DNA of 64,000 nucleotides from NCBI RefSeq assembly GCF_030388665.1, contig NZ_CP128846.1, forward strand, positions 186,001 through 250,000, in the 5' to 3' direction. Source of the stretch: Streptomyces flavofungini (lineage in GTDB: Bacteria; Actinomycetota; Actinomycetes; Streptomycetales; Streptomycetaceae). How positions within the stretch are numbered: the stretch's first letter is position 1; every line of letters begins with the position of its first letter. Positions 16,772-25,831 of the stretch are shown one piece after another. The position numbers and the translations under genes were made by a program. The notes beneath the pieces are model-generated. The model was not told the origin of the DNA. It was given only the letters and a program-made list of their open reading frames with translations, and made no database searches.

Positions 16772-17317
16772 ATGACCACCACGACCGTCCTCAGCGAGCT
16801 CGCCGGTGACTACGTCATCGACCCCGCCCGCAGCCGGACCGGGTTCGTCGCCCGGCACACCATGGGCACCAGGGTGCGCGGCCACTTCGAGTCGTTCGAG
16901 GGCGGCGCGCACCTGGACGGCGACGACCCGTCGCGGTCGAGTGCCGAGCTGAGCGTCCGGGCCGCGAGCATCCAGACGCACAACCCGCAGCGCGACGAAC
17001 CCCTGCGCACCAAGTTCCTCGACGCGGTCAACCACCCTTACATCACCTTCCTGTCGACCCGGGTCACGCAGGTCGACGGGACCCGCTTCAAGGTCACCGG
17101 TGATCTCACCGTGCGGGGCGTGACCAAGACGGTCACCGTCGACTTCGAACTGACCGGCGCCGAGCAGGACCCGGTGGACGGCCTCCGGGCCGGCTTCCGG
17201 GGCAGCGTCACGATCGACCGCAAGGACTGGGGCGTGAACTGGAACGCCGCGACCGGGGTCATGGTCGCGGCGAAGGTGACGCTGGAGTTCGACGTGGCCG
17301 CGGTCCGCCGCTCCTGA
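16772..17317 (+). CDS. YceI-family lipid-binding-like protein
   Basis: 181 residues without a signal peptide. YceI signatures: GDYVIDPARSRTGFVARHTM, VRGHFESFEGG, HPYITFLSTRV, GDLTVRGVTKTVTVDFEL and DWGVNWNA. The family is a lipocalin-like barrel that binds isoprenoid-type lipids. The cytoplasmic form is common in actinobacteria. A shared ECF41-type promoter element suggests control by the divergent sigma factor. GAGGAG sits upstream of the ATG. Confidence 0.92.
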   Translation: MTTTTVLSELAGDYVIDPARSRTGFVARHTMGTRVRGHFESFEGGAHLDGDDPSRSSAELSVRAASIQTHNPQRDEPLRTKFLDAVNHPYITFLSTRVTQVDGTRFKVTGDLTVRGVTKTVTVDFELTGAEQDPVDGLRAGFRGSVTIDRKDWGVNWNAATGVMVAAKVTLEFDVAAVRRS

Positions 17318-17444
17318 CCCACCCGTCACCCGCGCGACACCTTCCCGCCGACATGCCGCCACACGGGCTGTGACCATCCCAAGATTCACTCGTTTGACGG
17401 AGGGCAGCGGCCGATGTCATCAGCCTTTGGGAGGCGGCCTCTCC

Positions 17445-19427
17445 ATGCCCACATCCGGCACCCGCACCTCGGGTCCCGCACAGCGGATCTCTTTCGGTCA
17501 GGCCGAGGCGGCCCTCGTCGACCGCTACACCAACCTGGTGCGGCTCGCCTATCTGATCCTTCCCGTCGCCCTCTCCCGGCACCGCCGCGTGCTCGTCGCG
17601 CACGCCCTGGTGCAGCGCGCGCTGCCGGGGCCCTGGGGCTTGCGTTCCCGGGGCACGACCGCGCGGGTCCCCGCGCAGCGCACCGGCACCGGGTCATCCG
17701 GCGCCACCTGGCTGCTCCTTCGGGTGGTGCGGGCGGCGTTGGCGTACGAGCGGCGTCCTCGGGGCTGGCCGAAGCGGCTCCCGCCGCCGAGGGCGCTGCG
17801 GCTGGCACTGCCCGTGGTGTGGGGGCTGCGCCTGTTCCCGAGGGCGGGCGGTGTCGACGAGGTCGCGCTCGCGCAGGCCTGCGCCCAGGTCTCTCCCGCT
17901 GCCCGCGCCGCATTCGTGCTGCGGCGCCTCGACGGGCTCGCGGACGCGGAGGTCGTGGAGCTGCTCGACGCCGCGGGCGCCGAGCGGGCCGGGGACGCGC
18001 TGCGTGCCTCGTACCGCCTGGAGGAGACGGCAGGTCCGGCGGCCGAATCGCTGCTGCGGTCCCGGGAGTTCGACGCCTGCTCCGTGCAGACCCGGCCCAC
18101 CGATCTGCTGCGGCGCAGGCGCCGGGTCCGGCTCGCGTGGGCGGCGGTGGCGCTGCTCCTCCTCAGCGGCCTGGTCCTGACCGGCCTGGAGGCGAAGGGC
18201 GACCAGGAGTCCAGTCCCTCGACCGGGCCCGCGGCGGCCACCGCCGACCGCCTCCTGCGCGCCCCCGCCGAGGAGTGGGCCGACACCGCCCGCGTCGACT
18301 TCACCGCCTGGCCGCCCCGCGGACCGCGAACGGACGACCGCGCCCTGCTCACCCGCGCCCTCGCCGCATGGACCGACCCCGGCCGCGGCGTGCGCGTCAC
18401 ATCCGCTCCGGCCACCTCCACCGAACCCCCGGGCCGAACACCGCGGTTGCTGTACGCCGGCGTCGTCGACGGCCGCACCGTCGTCCTGTTCCACGACGCC
18501 GAGCGCGTCATCCGCTACAGCGAGGACACTTCCGGCGCCGAGCCCGCGCTCGACTTCGCCCGCGCCGACAACGCCGACGTGACCACGGCCGCCGCGGTGG
18601 CCGTCAGCCGTGACGACGACCGCACCCGGTACCTCACCGCGCCGTGGATCGCCGAGACGCACACCCGCGACCTGCTGCGCCCCACCGCCACGAGCACGCC
18701 GTTGAGCGTCTCGGACGACGGCGTCACCGCCCCCGTGCCCGACCCCGCCGTCGGCCGGTCCTGCGACGCCTGGCCCGCGCTGCAACTGCGTTCCTCCGCG
18801 CGCATCGTGGAGAAACACGCGTTCCTCGTCACCGACCTCGGCGGGCTGCTGCCCGTCCATCTGACGTACACGCCGCTGCCCGGCCCCGGGGCCCCCGCCC
18901 GCCAGCCGCGCGAGGCCATGAGCCCGCAGGCCCTCGCCGGTTGGGCACGGACGGCCTGCAGGCTGCCCGAGCTGCGCCGGGGCACGCGGTCGGTCAACGT
19001 GTGGGACTTCGCCGAGCAGGACCTGCCGGAGGGCGACGGGCGGGCCCTGTGGTCCTGTGCCCGCGCCACCACCTGGCGCGGCCCCGGTGACGTGCTCCTC
19101 CAGTTCAAGGCACCCGCGACACGGGCCACGGCTCCCGCTCCCGTGATCGCCCGCGCCCGGTCCACCGCCGCCTGCGGCCGGTTCGGCCAGCACGTCGTGG
19201 CGAGCACGGCCTGGCGGGCGGACTCGGGCAAGCGGTATCTGCTGGCCGCCGGGAGCCGCGAGGTCACCGGCATCGACGTCACGGGGGACGTCGACGTCTC
19301 CGAGCAGGGCCGGACCCTGGCGGAACCGGCACCGCGCGGCGCGCAGGCGCGGGTGCGGGCCCGGCTCAGCAACGGCGAGACCCTGGCCCCGCCCGGGCCC
19401 GCGACGCCCCCGGGGCGGTCCGGATAG
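17445..19427 (+). CDS. Sigma-factor-like cytoplasmic domain fused to a membrane-anchored extracytoplasmic domain
   Basis: 660 residues. ATG at 17445 has a GGGAGG site. The N-terminal ~200 residues resemble a degenerate ECF sigma factor: a region-2-like helix set (AEAALVDRYTNLVRLAYLIL) and a region-4-like segment at about 142-198 (VSPAARAAFVLRRLDGLADA, then EVVELLDAAG). An Arg-rich stop-transfer flank precedes one transmembrane helix at about 228-250 (LAWAAVALLLLSGLVLTGLE). The remaining ~400 residues would lie outside the cell and have no family I recognise. The anti-sigma partner and promoter-binding ability are unclear. Confidence 0.65.
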   Translation: MPTSGTRTSGPAQRISFGQAEAALVDRYTNLVRLAYLILPVALSRHRRVLVAHALVQRALPGPWGLRSRGTTARVPAQRTGTGSSGATWLLLRVVRAALAYERRPRGWPKRLPPPRALRLALPVVWGLRLFPRAGGVDEVALAQACAQVSPAARAAFVLRRLDGLADAEVVELLDAAGAERAGDALRASYRLEETAGPAAESLLRSREFDACSVQTRPTDLLRRRRRVRLAWAAVALLLLSGLVLTGLEAKGDQESSPSTGPAAATADRLLRAPAEEWADTARVDFTAWPPRGPRTDDRALLTRALAAWTDPGRGVRVTSAPATSTEPPGRTPRLLYAGVVDGRTVVLFHDAERVIRYSEDTSGAEPALDFARADNADVTTAAAVAVSRDDDRTRYLTAPWIAETHTRDLLRPTATSTPLSVSDDGVTAPVPDPAVGRSCDAWPALQLRSSARIVEKHAFLVTDLGGLLPVHLTYTPLPGPGAPARQPREAMSPQALAGWARTACRLPELRRGTRSVNVWDFAEQDLPEGDGRALWSCARATTWRGPGDVLLQFKAPATRATAPAPVIARARSTAACGRFGQHVVASTAWRADSGKRYLLAAGSREVTGIDVTGDVDVSEQGRTLAEPAPRGAQARVRARLSNGETLAPPGPATPPGRSG

Positions 19428-19943
19428 CCGCGGCGGCAACTCTGCACCGCCCCCTGCACCCCGCGGGAGTGCCCAGGAGAGGGCGAGGGGGTTGACGGGC
19501 CCTTCCCGTCAATCCGTGCACGCGGGACGGCGCCACCCTCAGCATGAAGGTGCGGCGCCCCCCTCCGCGCAGCCAGCGGCAGGTTCGTCCCGGTTCGCCG
19601 CGTCGATCAACGGCAGGCCGAGGAGCGACAGGGCCACGCCGCGCAGCGGCGCGGGACAGGTGGGATCCAGCGGAGGGCGGGCCTCAGCGATGTCGCCTGC
19701 GCACAGCGAGACACCACGCCGGTACGTCCCCGGCAACGCGCGGCCCCTCAGGAAGGAAGAGCGACCAACCACCCGTCGAACGCCCCGTGTACGACACATG
19801 CACGCTCGACGCCCCCTACAACCACCCGCCGCGCTCGATGTGTCGAAGTCTGCGACCCCTGCGAAACCGCCCCGGCGCCACCACCGGCGAGCCCGCCGCC
19901 GGTGCCACCGGCGGCATCGACACACGACACCAACGGAGTTCCC
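19428..19943. other. 516-bp intergenic region
   Basis: No conserved gene recognised. A minus-strand stretch at about 19560-19700 reads through without stops but matches nothing I can name. GGAG just before 19944 is the ribosome site of the next gene. Confidence 0.5.
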
Positions 19944-20792
19944 GTGCACCTGCGCACCCGCACACCGGTCGCCCGGCTCACCGCGACCGCCGCACTCGCC
20001 CTCGCCACCCTCGCCCTCGGCATGGCGCCCGCCCACGGTGCCGACACGGCGGCCTCGACCGACGACCCGCCGGAGGCCGCCTACACGGTGAGCCTCACCA
20101 GCAGCGAGAGCACAGCCGACTACGCCCACCGGGACGTCGACCTCACCGGCACGGTGACCCGCGCCGACGGCTCCCCCGTGGCCGACGCGCCGGTCGAGCT
20201 GCTCAAGTCCGTGCTGTACGACACCTGGAACCCGTGGGGCGACCCCATCGACCCGACCGAGCGGGAGACCCTGGACCTGGGCACGGTCCGCACGGACACC
20301 AAGGGGAACTTCACGCTCCGCGACGTGAAGGCGGACCGGTGGGAGGACAAGGACAGCGTCTTCCTCTTCCCCCGCCACCGGGTGGAGTTCCAGGCCTCCT
20401 ACGACCCGGGCGACCCCTCGGACAACGAGATCTACTTCGGCGACACCACGGTCGCCGCCCAGCCGGTCGCCAGCACCCTCACCTACAAGGTCAACCGCAC
20501 CAAGGTGCGCGAGGGCGACACCCTGATCGTCACCGGCAAGGTCACCTGGCCCGCCGGGCACGGCCCCGTCGCAGGCACCCGCATCCTCCTGCGGACGTAC
20601 TACGAGTCGGCGTACAACGCGCAGGCCAGGACCGACGCGAACGGGAAGTTCACCGTGCGCGCCAAGATCCGCGGCTACGACAACGAGTTCGTGGTCTTCT
20701 CCGCGCCCAAGGACTACTACATCGCCGGGGCCAGCATGGACCTGCCCGTCAAGAACGTCACCAGGCCGACCACCGCCGACGTCACTGGCTGA
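19944..20792 (+). CDS. Secreted Ig-like (bacterial beta-sandwich) protein
   Basis: 282 residues. GTG at 19944 with GGAG upstream begins a signal peptide (VHLRTRTPVARLTATAALAL, cleavage after MAPAHGA). The mature protein has two beta-sandwich-like repeats with VDLTGTVTRADGSPVADAPV and DTLIVTGKVTWPAGHGPVAG, each followed by (T/D)(D/A)xxGxFT (VRTDTKGNFTLR, RTDANGKFTVR). This is typical of carboxypeptidase-regulatory-like/Ig domains in calcium- or cell-wall-associated exoproteins. No catalytic site. Followed by a hairpin terminator. Confidence 0.75.
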   Translation: MHLRTRTPVARLTATAALALATLALGMAPAHGADTAASTDDPPEAAYTVSLTSSESTADYAHRDVDLTGTVTRADGSPVADAPVELLKSVLYDTWNPWGDPIDPTERETLDLGTVRTDTKGNFTLRDVKADRWEDKDSVFLFPRHRVEFQASYDPGDPSDNEIYFGDTTVAAQPVASTLTYKVNRTKVREGDTLIVTGKVTWPAGHGPVAGTRILLRTYYESAYNAQARTDANGKFTVRAKIRGYDNEFVVFSAPKDYYIAGASMDLPVKNVTRPTTADVTG

Positions 20793-20804
20793 CCGCGAGG
20801 TCGC

Positions 20805-20829
20805 CGGGGCGGGAGCGGCACCCGCCCCG
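20805..20829 (+). terminator. Hairpin after the secreted Ig-like gene
   Basis: CGGGGCGGG and CCCGCCCCG form a perfect 9-bp stem with a 7-nt loop, 13 nt after the stop codon. Confidence 0.65.
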
Positions 20830-21120
20830 CCCGGCCGTTCCTCGGCGTCGGCCCGGCCGCACCACGGGCGACCGGCGCGGCACCGGCGTCGAGCACCGCG
20901 TCGCCGTTCGCCCTCGCCCACTCGGTCAGCACGTGGACCGGGTCGATCAGCGTCGCCCCGAGCGGGGTGAGTTCGTCCTCGACGCGGGGCGGCACCTCCG
21001 CGTACGCGGGACGGCTGACGAGTCCGTGCGCCTCGAGGCGCCGGAGCGCCTGGGTGAGCGTCTTGCGGGAGATGTCTCCGATCACCTTGATCAGCTCGCC
21101 GTGGCGCGAGCCATCGCCCA
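20830..21120 (-). pseudogene. 5'-truncated HxlR-family regulator remnant
   Basis: The minus strand reads DGSRHGELIKVIGDISRKTL, TQALRRLEAHGLVSR, EVPPRVEDELTPLGATLID and VLTEWARANGDAVL. This is the recognition helix, wing and C-terminal helix of HxlR winged-helix regulators. The first ~40 residues, including the conserved Cys, are missing. The frame has lost its normal stop and runs on toward 20717. It abuts a quinone oxidoreductase remnant on the other strand. Confidence 0.75.
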
Positions 21121-21519
21121 GGAGTCGCTCGGCGGTCCCGATGTCCTCACCGTCGTGGACGCGCCCGAGCCCCGACCCCTTCCCACGGAGGTGCGTGTCC
21201 GTGTCGGGGCGATCGGCCTCAACCCGGTGGAGGCGCGCCTGCGCGCCGGCGAGTTCCCGCTGATCGGGCGGCCGCCGTTCGCCCTCGGCCGGGACGTCAG
21301 CGGCACGGTCGAAAGGGGCCGCAGGCGTGGCGGTTCAGGTCCGGCGACGAGGTGTTCGGGATGCCGCTGTTCCCACGGCCGGCGAGCAGGTACGCCGAGG
21401 TCGTGGAGGCGCCCGCGCTGCACCTGGTACGGAAACCCGCGTCGCTGTCGCACGTGGAGACGGCGGCGCTGCCGCTCGACGGGGGTCACCTCCAGGGCAA
21501 GCTCGTCCTCCCCCTCTGA
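21101..21519 (+). pseudogene. Frameshifted and internally deleted quinone-oxidoreductase-like gene
   Basis: Starts at or near GTG 21101: ARAIAQESLGGPDVLTVVDA, then TEVRVRVGAIGLNPVEARLR and PFALGRDVSGTVE. A frameshift at about 21325-21335 moves the reading to RFRSGDEVFGMPLFPRP, SRYAEVVEAPALHLVRKPA and VETAALPL. This is joined directly to a C-terminal end (GGHLQGKLVLPL, TGA at 21517). The whole NADPH-binding Rossmann domain (about 180 residues) is gone. Medium-chain zinc-independent quinone oxidoreductases next to HxlR regulators are a common divergent pair. Confidence 0.82.
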
Positions 21520-21719
21520 CTCCCCCTCCGAACCCGCCGTGCGGCCCCGTCTGCCGGGAGGCTCGCCATCGGACCAGGACCGTGGTCCTGGTCCCGAGCT
21601 CCGCCCCGAGGACAGGGGCCTGCTGGCACTGGGTGCCACAATGGTGCACGTACGACCGTCACAGCGCACCCGGCACCGGCCCGGCAGCGGAGCCGGGCCG
21701 AGGAGAGGAACACCAGCTG

Positions 21720-22916
21720 ATGACGGACCGACACCGCGCCGAGCGGGCGCCGGGGGCGGTCGTGCCGCCGTGGTCGCGCGCCGACGGCCTGATCGTCGCG
21801 GGTGTGATGGCCCTGGACCTGGCCGGCTACGCCCTCAGCGAGGAGGGCGAGGGCAGCCCGGCCACCGTGGCCGGTCTCACCGCGGTCGCCGTGTCGGGGC
21901 TGCCGCTGCTGTTCCGGCGTCGGCACCCGCTGGCGGCGTTCGTCGGGACGCTGGCCCTGAGTGCGGTGATCAGCCTGGTCACGGTGGGGCCGCGCGGGCT
22001 CTCGGCCGCGCTCGTCGTCGCCCTCTTCACGGTCGTGCGCGGCGCCGGCACCCGGATGACGGTGGCGGCGGGCGCGGCGTGTCTCGCCCTGCCCTTCGTC
22101 AACCGGTTCACCGGGCCGTGGCCCGCGCCCATGGACCTGGTCGGCACGGCCCTCGCCACCGTCCTCGTCATCGGCTCCGCCCTCGCGGTCCACCGCTGGC
22201 AGCGGGACGTGGAGGCGAACCGGCGGCTTCTCGCCGACCGGGCGGTGGCCGAGGAGCGCCGCCGCATCGCGCGGGAGCTGCACGACATCGTGTCCCACCA
22301 CATCACCACCATGCAGTTGATGGCGGGCGGCGCCCGCGCCAATCTCACGCACGCCCCGGAGGTCGCGCGGGGCGCCCTGGTCACCCTGGAGGACTCCGGC
22401 CGCATGGCCCTGCGCGAGATGCGTCAGCTCCTCGACGTGCTGCGGGCCGACGACGAACCGGACGACGCGCTCCCGTCACCCCAGCCCGGAGCCGCGGACC
22501 TCGATCGCATCGTCGCCGAGTCCCGCCTTGCGGGGCTGCCCACCGGTTTTCGCGTCCACGGCGAGGAGCGCCCGCTGCCGCCGACCGTGGGCCTCACCGT
22601 CTTCCGCATCGTCCAGGAGGCCCTGACCAACGCGCGCAAGCACGCGGGCGGCGAGGCGCGGGCCGAGGTGCTGCTGACGTACGGCGTCGACCGGGTCGCC
22701 GTCGAAGTGCGGGACGACGGCGGGGGCGCACTGGTACCGGCGGGGCACCGGGCACCGTCGCGTCCGGGACGCACCGGGTACGGCCTGGTCGGCATGCGCG
22801 AGCGGGTCGCGCTGCACGGCGGCTCCCTGACGACCGGACCCCAGGAGGACGGCGGCTTCGCGGTGACGGCGAGCCTGCCGCTGGCCCCGGGCGACGAGGA
22901 GGGGCTGCCGCGATGA
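21720..22916 (+). CDS. Two-component sensor histidine kinase (NarL-type, HisKA_3)
   Basis: 398 residues. The ATG at 21720 follows GAGGAGAGG. About five transmembrane segments occupy residues 20-160. The dimerisation/phosphoacceptor motif ERRRIARELHDIVSHHITTM has the phosphorylated His188. The ATPase domain has FRIVQEALTNARKHAGG (N box), EVRDDGGG and GYGLVGMRERV (G boxes). No extracellular sensor loop is visible, so sensing is probably intramembrane. It overlaps the regulator gene by ATGA. Confidence 0.93.
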   Translation: MTDRHRAERAPGAVVPPWSRADGLIVAGVMALDLAGYALSEEGEGSPATVAGLTAVAVSGLPLLFRRRHPLAAFVGTLALSAVISLVTVGPRGLSAALVVALFTVVRGAGTRMTVAAGAACLALPFVNRFTGPWPAPMDLVGTALATVLVIGSALAVHRWQRDVEANRRLLADRAVAEERRRIARELHDIVSHHITTMQLMAGGARANLTHAPEVARGALVTLEDSGRMALREMRQLLDVLRADDEPDDALPSPQPGAADLDRIVAESRLAGLPTGFRVHGEERPLPPTVGLTVFRIVQEALTNARKHAGGEARAEVLLTYGVDRVAVEVRDDGGGALVPAGHRAPSRPGRTGYGLVGMRERVALHGGSLTTGPQEDGGFAVTASLPLAPGDEEGLPR

Positions 22917-23728
22917 CCGCGTCACCGGACCGCCCCTCCCTCCCGACGGCCGCGTCGCCGACCCCCGCCTCCGCCCCCACCCCCGCCTCCGAGAGCGGGG
23001 CCTCCGGCCGCGTCCGTGTGCTCATCGCCGACGACCAGCCGCTGGTGCGCCGCGGACTCGCCCTGATCCTCACCCCCGACCCGGCGTTCGACGTGGTCGG
23101 CGAGGCGGAGAACGGTGAGCAGGCGGTCGCGCTCGCGCACCGGCTGCGGCCCGACGTCGTCGTCATGGACATCCGCATGCCCGTGCTCGACGGGGTCGGG
23201 GCGACCGAGGAGCTGGCGCGGGTGCTGCCCCGCTGCCGGGTGCTGGCGCTGAGCACCTTCGACATGGACGAGTACGTCGTGGGGGCGCTGCGCGCGGGCG
23301 CGTACGGGTTCCTGCCGAAGGACAGCGCGCCAAAGGAGCTGATCGCGGCGGTGCGCACCGTGCACGCCGGTGAGGCCGTCGTGGCCCCGCGGCTGCTCAC
23401 GCGGCTCATCTCCACGTACGTCCGGAGCCCGCACCCGGCCCCGCGGCCCGCACCCGCGGTGGAACGGGGCGAACTGACGCCCCGCGAGGTCGAGGTGTGG
23501 CGGCTGATCGCCACCGGCCTCGACAACGGGCAGATCTCGCGGGCGCTGGAGATCAGCGCCTCGACGGTCAAGAACTACATCACCAGCATCTTCGTCAAGC
23601 TCGGTGTCCGTGACCGCGCGCAGGCGGTGATCGCCGCCTACGAGTCCGGTCTGGTCGAGGCGGCGTCCCGCACGGCGGACGGTCGAGGGGCCGTCGGGAC
23701 GGGTTCGTCGGAAGCGTCGACGCTGTGA
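22913..23728 (+). CDS. NarL/LuxR-type response regulator
   Basis: 271 residues. After an Ala/Pro/Thr-rich 32-residue extension comes a receiver domain (RVLIADDQPLVRRGLALIL, phosphoacceptor Asp86 in VVVMDIRMP, Lys in GFLPKDSAPKEL). A C-terminal LuxR helix-turn-helix follows (LTPREVEVWRLIATGLDNGQ; ISASTVKNYITSIFVKLGV). Partner of the kinase upstream, to which it is translationally coupled. Target genes are not indicated by the context. Confidence 0.94.
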   Translation: MTASPDRPSLPTAASPTPASAPTPASESGASGRVRVLIADDQPLVRRGLALILTPDPAFDVVGEAENGEQAVALAHRLRPDVVVMDIRMPVLDGVGATEELARVLPRCRVLALSTFDMDEYVVGALRAGAYGFLPKDSAPKELIAAVRTVHAGEAVVAPRLLTRLISTYVRSPHPAPRPAPAVERGELTPREVEVWRLIATGLDNGQISRALEISASTVKNYITSIFVKLGVRDRAQAVIAAYESGLVEAASRTADGRGAVGTGSSEASTL

Positions 23729-23921
23729 CATAGATCCCTGCGCGGAGCGGTGAACGCCGCTACCGTGATGCCGGTGCTTGGGAAGTAGGCACATCAACAG
23801 GTGACTTGTCGGTCGAAGCGGAAAAGTATTCGGCCGCGAGCACCCACGGACACCTTTGTGTCCGCTGTGTCCACGGACAGCTGATGTGCGCTGCGCCCAG
23901 GCTGTGAGGGAGACCCGAACC

Positions 23922-24779
23922 GTGAGTCAGGACCACCTGGACTCGATCCCGTCCGACTCCGGCCACGAGGCCGAAGGACCGCCCGCGACCGCCGCGGAGC
24001 CGGGACAGCACGAGGTAGCCCTGCGCAACCGTCAGGTGGCGCACGCCTGCGTCGCGCGCGCCCAGGACGTACTCATCGACCGCTACCGGCTCGGCTCAGC
24101 GCGCGTCGCGTTCGACCTGCTGCGCCGGACGTCGCAGCAGATGAACATCAAGCTGCACACGTTGGCCGACGCGGTGGTCCGGGTCCCCGGCCCCGACACG
24201 GACGCCGACCTGTGGTTTCCCGGGCGGGCCCGCTACAGCCCGCCCCCGCTGCCCGGCCTCGCGGGGCGGGAGGGCGACCTCAACGGGCACGGGGCGGTCC
24301 TGAAGTCCACGCTGCGGCGGGTCCTGCACCTCACGCGGGCCGGGATGGGCAACGTCCAAGTGGCGGAGCACGGGATGCTGCGCCTGGAGAGACACCTGGG
24401 CCTGAGCCGCGAGTTCACCGAGTTCTTCGCCTTCGTGCAGGACTCGACGACGGCGTGCGCGCAGGCCGCCCAGGAGGGCCGGCAGGTGACGATCAAGGAC
24501 GTGGCCGTCGCGGAGATCTTCGACGAGGACTCCCGGCGCGTCATCCTGCACGCGGGCAGCCGCGGCTGCCACAGCGTGCCCCTGACGGGGCCGGGCGGAG
24601 CCGTGCTCGGCATGGTCTCCTCGCACCACGAACGCCCCCTGGTCGGCTTCACCCGCACCCAGCTCGACGAGTTGGAGGCCCTCGGGCAGCAGGCAGGGCG
24701 CTGGCTGGCCTGGCACCGCAACACCCGCGTCCTGGACGCCCTCGAACACCTCCACGCAGCTGCGGCCGCCCTGCGCTGA
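23922..24779 (+). CDS. ANTAR-GAF domain protein (antiterminator-type)
   Basis: 285 residues from GTG 23922. The N-terminal part (about residues 35-85) is an ANTAR helix bundle: ARAQDVLIDRYRL, ARVAFDLLRRTSQQMNIKL and HTLADAVV. Residues ~130-275 form a GAF-like sensor (LSREFTEFFAFVQDSTTACA; VHVAEIFDEDSR-type core; GAVLGMVSSHHERP). ANTAR domains bind paired RNA hairpins and prevent termination. Here the order is ANTAR first and GAF second, the reverse of the common GAF-ANTAR arrangement. The ATG at 23883 upstream is not in a better position. Confidence 0.8.
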   Translation: MSQDHLDSIPSDSGHEAEGPPATAAEPGQHEVALRNRQVAHACVARAQDVLIDRYRLGSARVAFDLLRRTSQQMNIKLHTLADAVVRVPGPDTDADLWFPGRARYSPPPLPGLAGREGDLNGHGAVLKSTLRRVLHLTRAGMGNVQVAEHGMLRLERHLGLSREFTEFFAFVQDSTTACAQAAQEGRQVTIKDVAVAEIFDEDSRRVILHAGSRGCHSVPLTGPGGAVLGMVSSHHERPLVGFTRTQLDELEALGQQAGRWLAWHRNTRVLDALEHLHAAAAALR

Positions 24780-24822
24780 CCCGGCGGTGCCCGTCCGGTG
24801 CGCCGGTCGGCGGCGAGCCCGC

Positions 24823-25665
24823 TCACACCCGCCGCCACCGCGCGCACGTCCAGGAGAAGAGACCGAACGCCACCAGGGCCAGCGCCACCGCCACGAGCAG
24901 CCACGGTCCCGCCGGGGTGTCGCGGAAGGAGCGCAGGACGTCGTCCATGCCCTTGGCCTCCCCCGGCTCGTGCCGCACGGCGGCCACCAGGACGAACACA
25001 CCGGCCGCGGCGAAGACGGCGCCGCGGCCGCTGCCGCCCACCACGCCGAGGGTGTCCACGGTCCGCCGCACCGGAGCGGACATCTCGTGCGTCCGCAGGT
25101 GCTTGTGGTATTTGCGCCGCACCGCCCGTACCGCGATCCACAGCCCGGCCGCGGCCACGCCCGCGCCGGCGGCGCCGACGAGCCACTGCCCCGCGGGCCA
25201 GCCGAGCGCGGTCGCCGTCACGTCGTCGCTCTGGCGGTCCGAGGAGCCGCTGCCGCTGCCCTTGTCCCCGGTGACGTAGGCCAGGACCGAGTAGCCGACC
25301 ACGGCGTAGAAGACGGCCCTGCCCGCCGAGGCCAGCCGCTTCCTCGCCCGGTGGCCGTCCGGTCCCGCCTGCCCGAACAGCGCCTCCGAGAGCCGCCACA
25401 GCGCCATGCCCGCGAGGGCGAGCCCGAGGAACCACAGCAGGGCGCTCCCGAAGGGCTTGTCGGCGATCTCCGTGAGGGCGCCGCCCCGGTCGGCCTGCTT
25501 CCCGCCGCCGTCGGTGAACGCGATGCGCAGCGCGAGGACGCCGACGAGCGCGTAGAGGACGCCGCGCGCCATGAATCCCGCCCGCGCCGCCGTCCCGACG
25601 GCACGTCCCTTCGCCACGCGGCGCGCCTGCCGCCTTCCGTCGCGTACGACCCCGTCGAATCCCAT
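24823..25665 (-). CDS. DUF1206 membrane protein
   Basis: 280 residues, six predicted transmembrane helices arranged as three pairs, each pair beginning with an Arg-rich helix and a G(V/A)(L/V)YA(L/V)VG-type motif (ARGVLYALVGVLALRIA; GRAVFYAVVGYSVLAY; GRGAVFAAAGVFVLVA). This triplicated layout is the DUF1206 signature. Function unknown. ATG at 25665 begins MGFDGVVRDGRRQARRVAKG. Convergent with the ANTAR gene. Confidence 0.85.
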   Translation of the reverse strand: MGFDGVVRDGRRQARRVAKGRAVGTAARAGFMARGVLYALVGVLALRIAFTDGGGKQADRGGALTEIADKPFGSALLWFLGLALAGMALWRLSEALFGQAGPDGHRARKRLASAGRAVFYAVVGYSVLAYVTGDKGSGSGSSDRQSDDVTATALGWPAGQWLVGAAGAGVAAAGLWIAVRAVRRKYHKHLRTHEMSAPVRRTVDTLGVVGGSGRGAVFAAAGVFVLVAAVRHEPGEAKGMDDVLRSFRDTPAGPWLLVAVALALVAFGLFSWTCARWRRV

Positions 25666-25831
25666 GGACCCGCGGGTGCCCCGGTCCCGCGGGGCGATGC
25701 GTGGGAATCGGCCACTCTCGGGACGGCAGGGCCCGCACACGCTTTCTGTGCCCCGTACACGGGGGCCGTTGAAGCGCACGGAGCGGGGTAACCGGAGGGC
25801 AGACCGTGCCAACCGCGTGTGAGGGTGCGTC

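Noticed and set aside
19560..19700. Possible gene remnant on the minus strand
   Set aside because: The reading is open and not obviously random, but I could not match it to any family, so it is not called.
19544..23728. Plus-strand frame of 1394 residues spanning several genes
   Set aside because: Only its end (from 22913) is real, the response regulator. The upstream part is an out-of-frame reading of the secreted protein and kinase genes.
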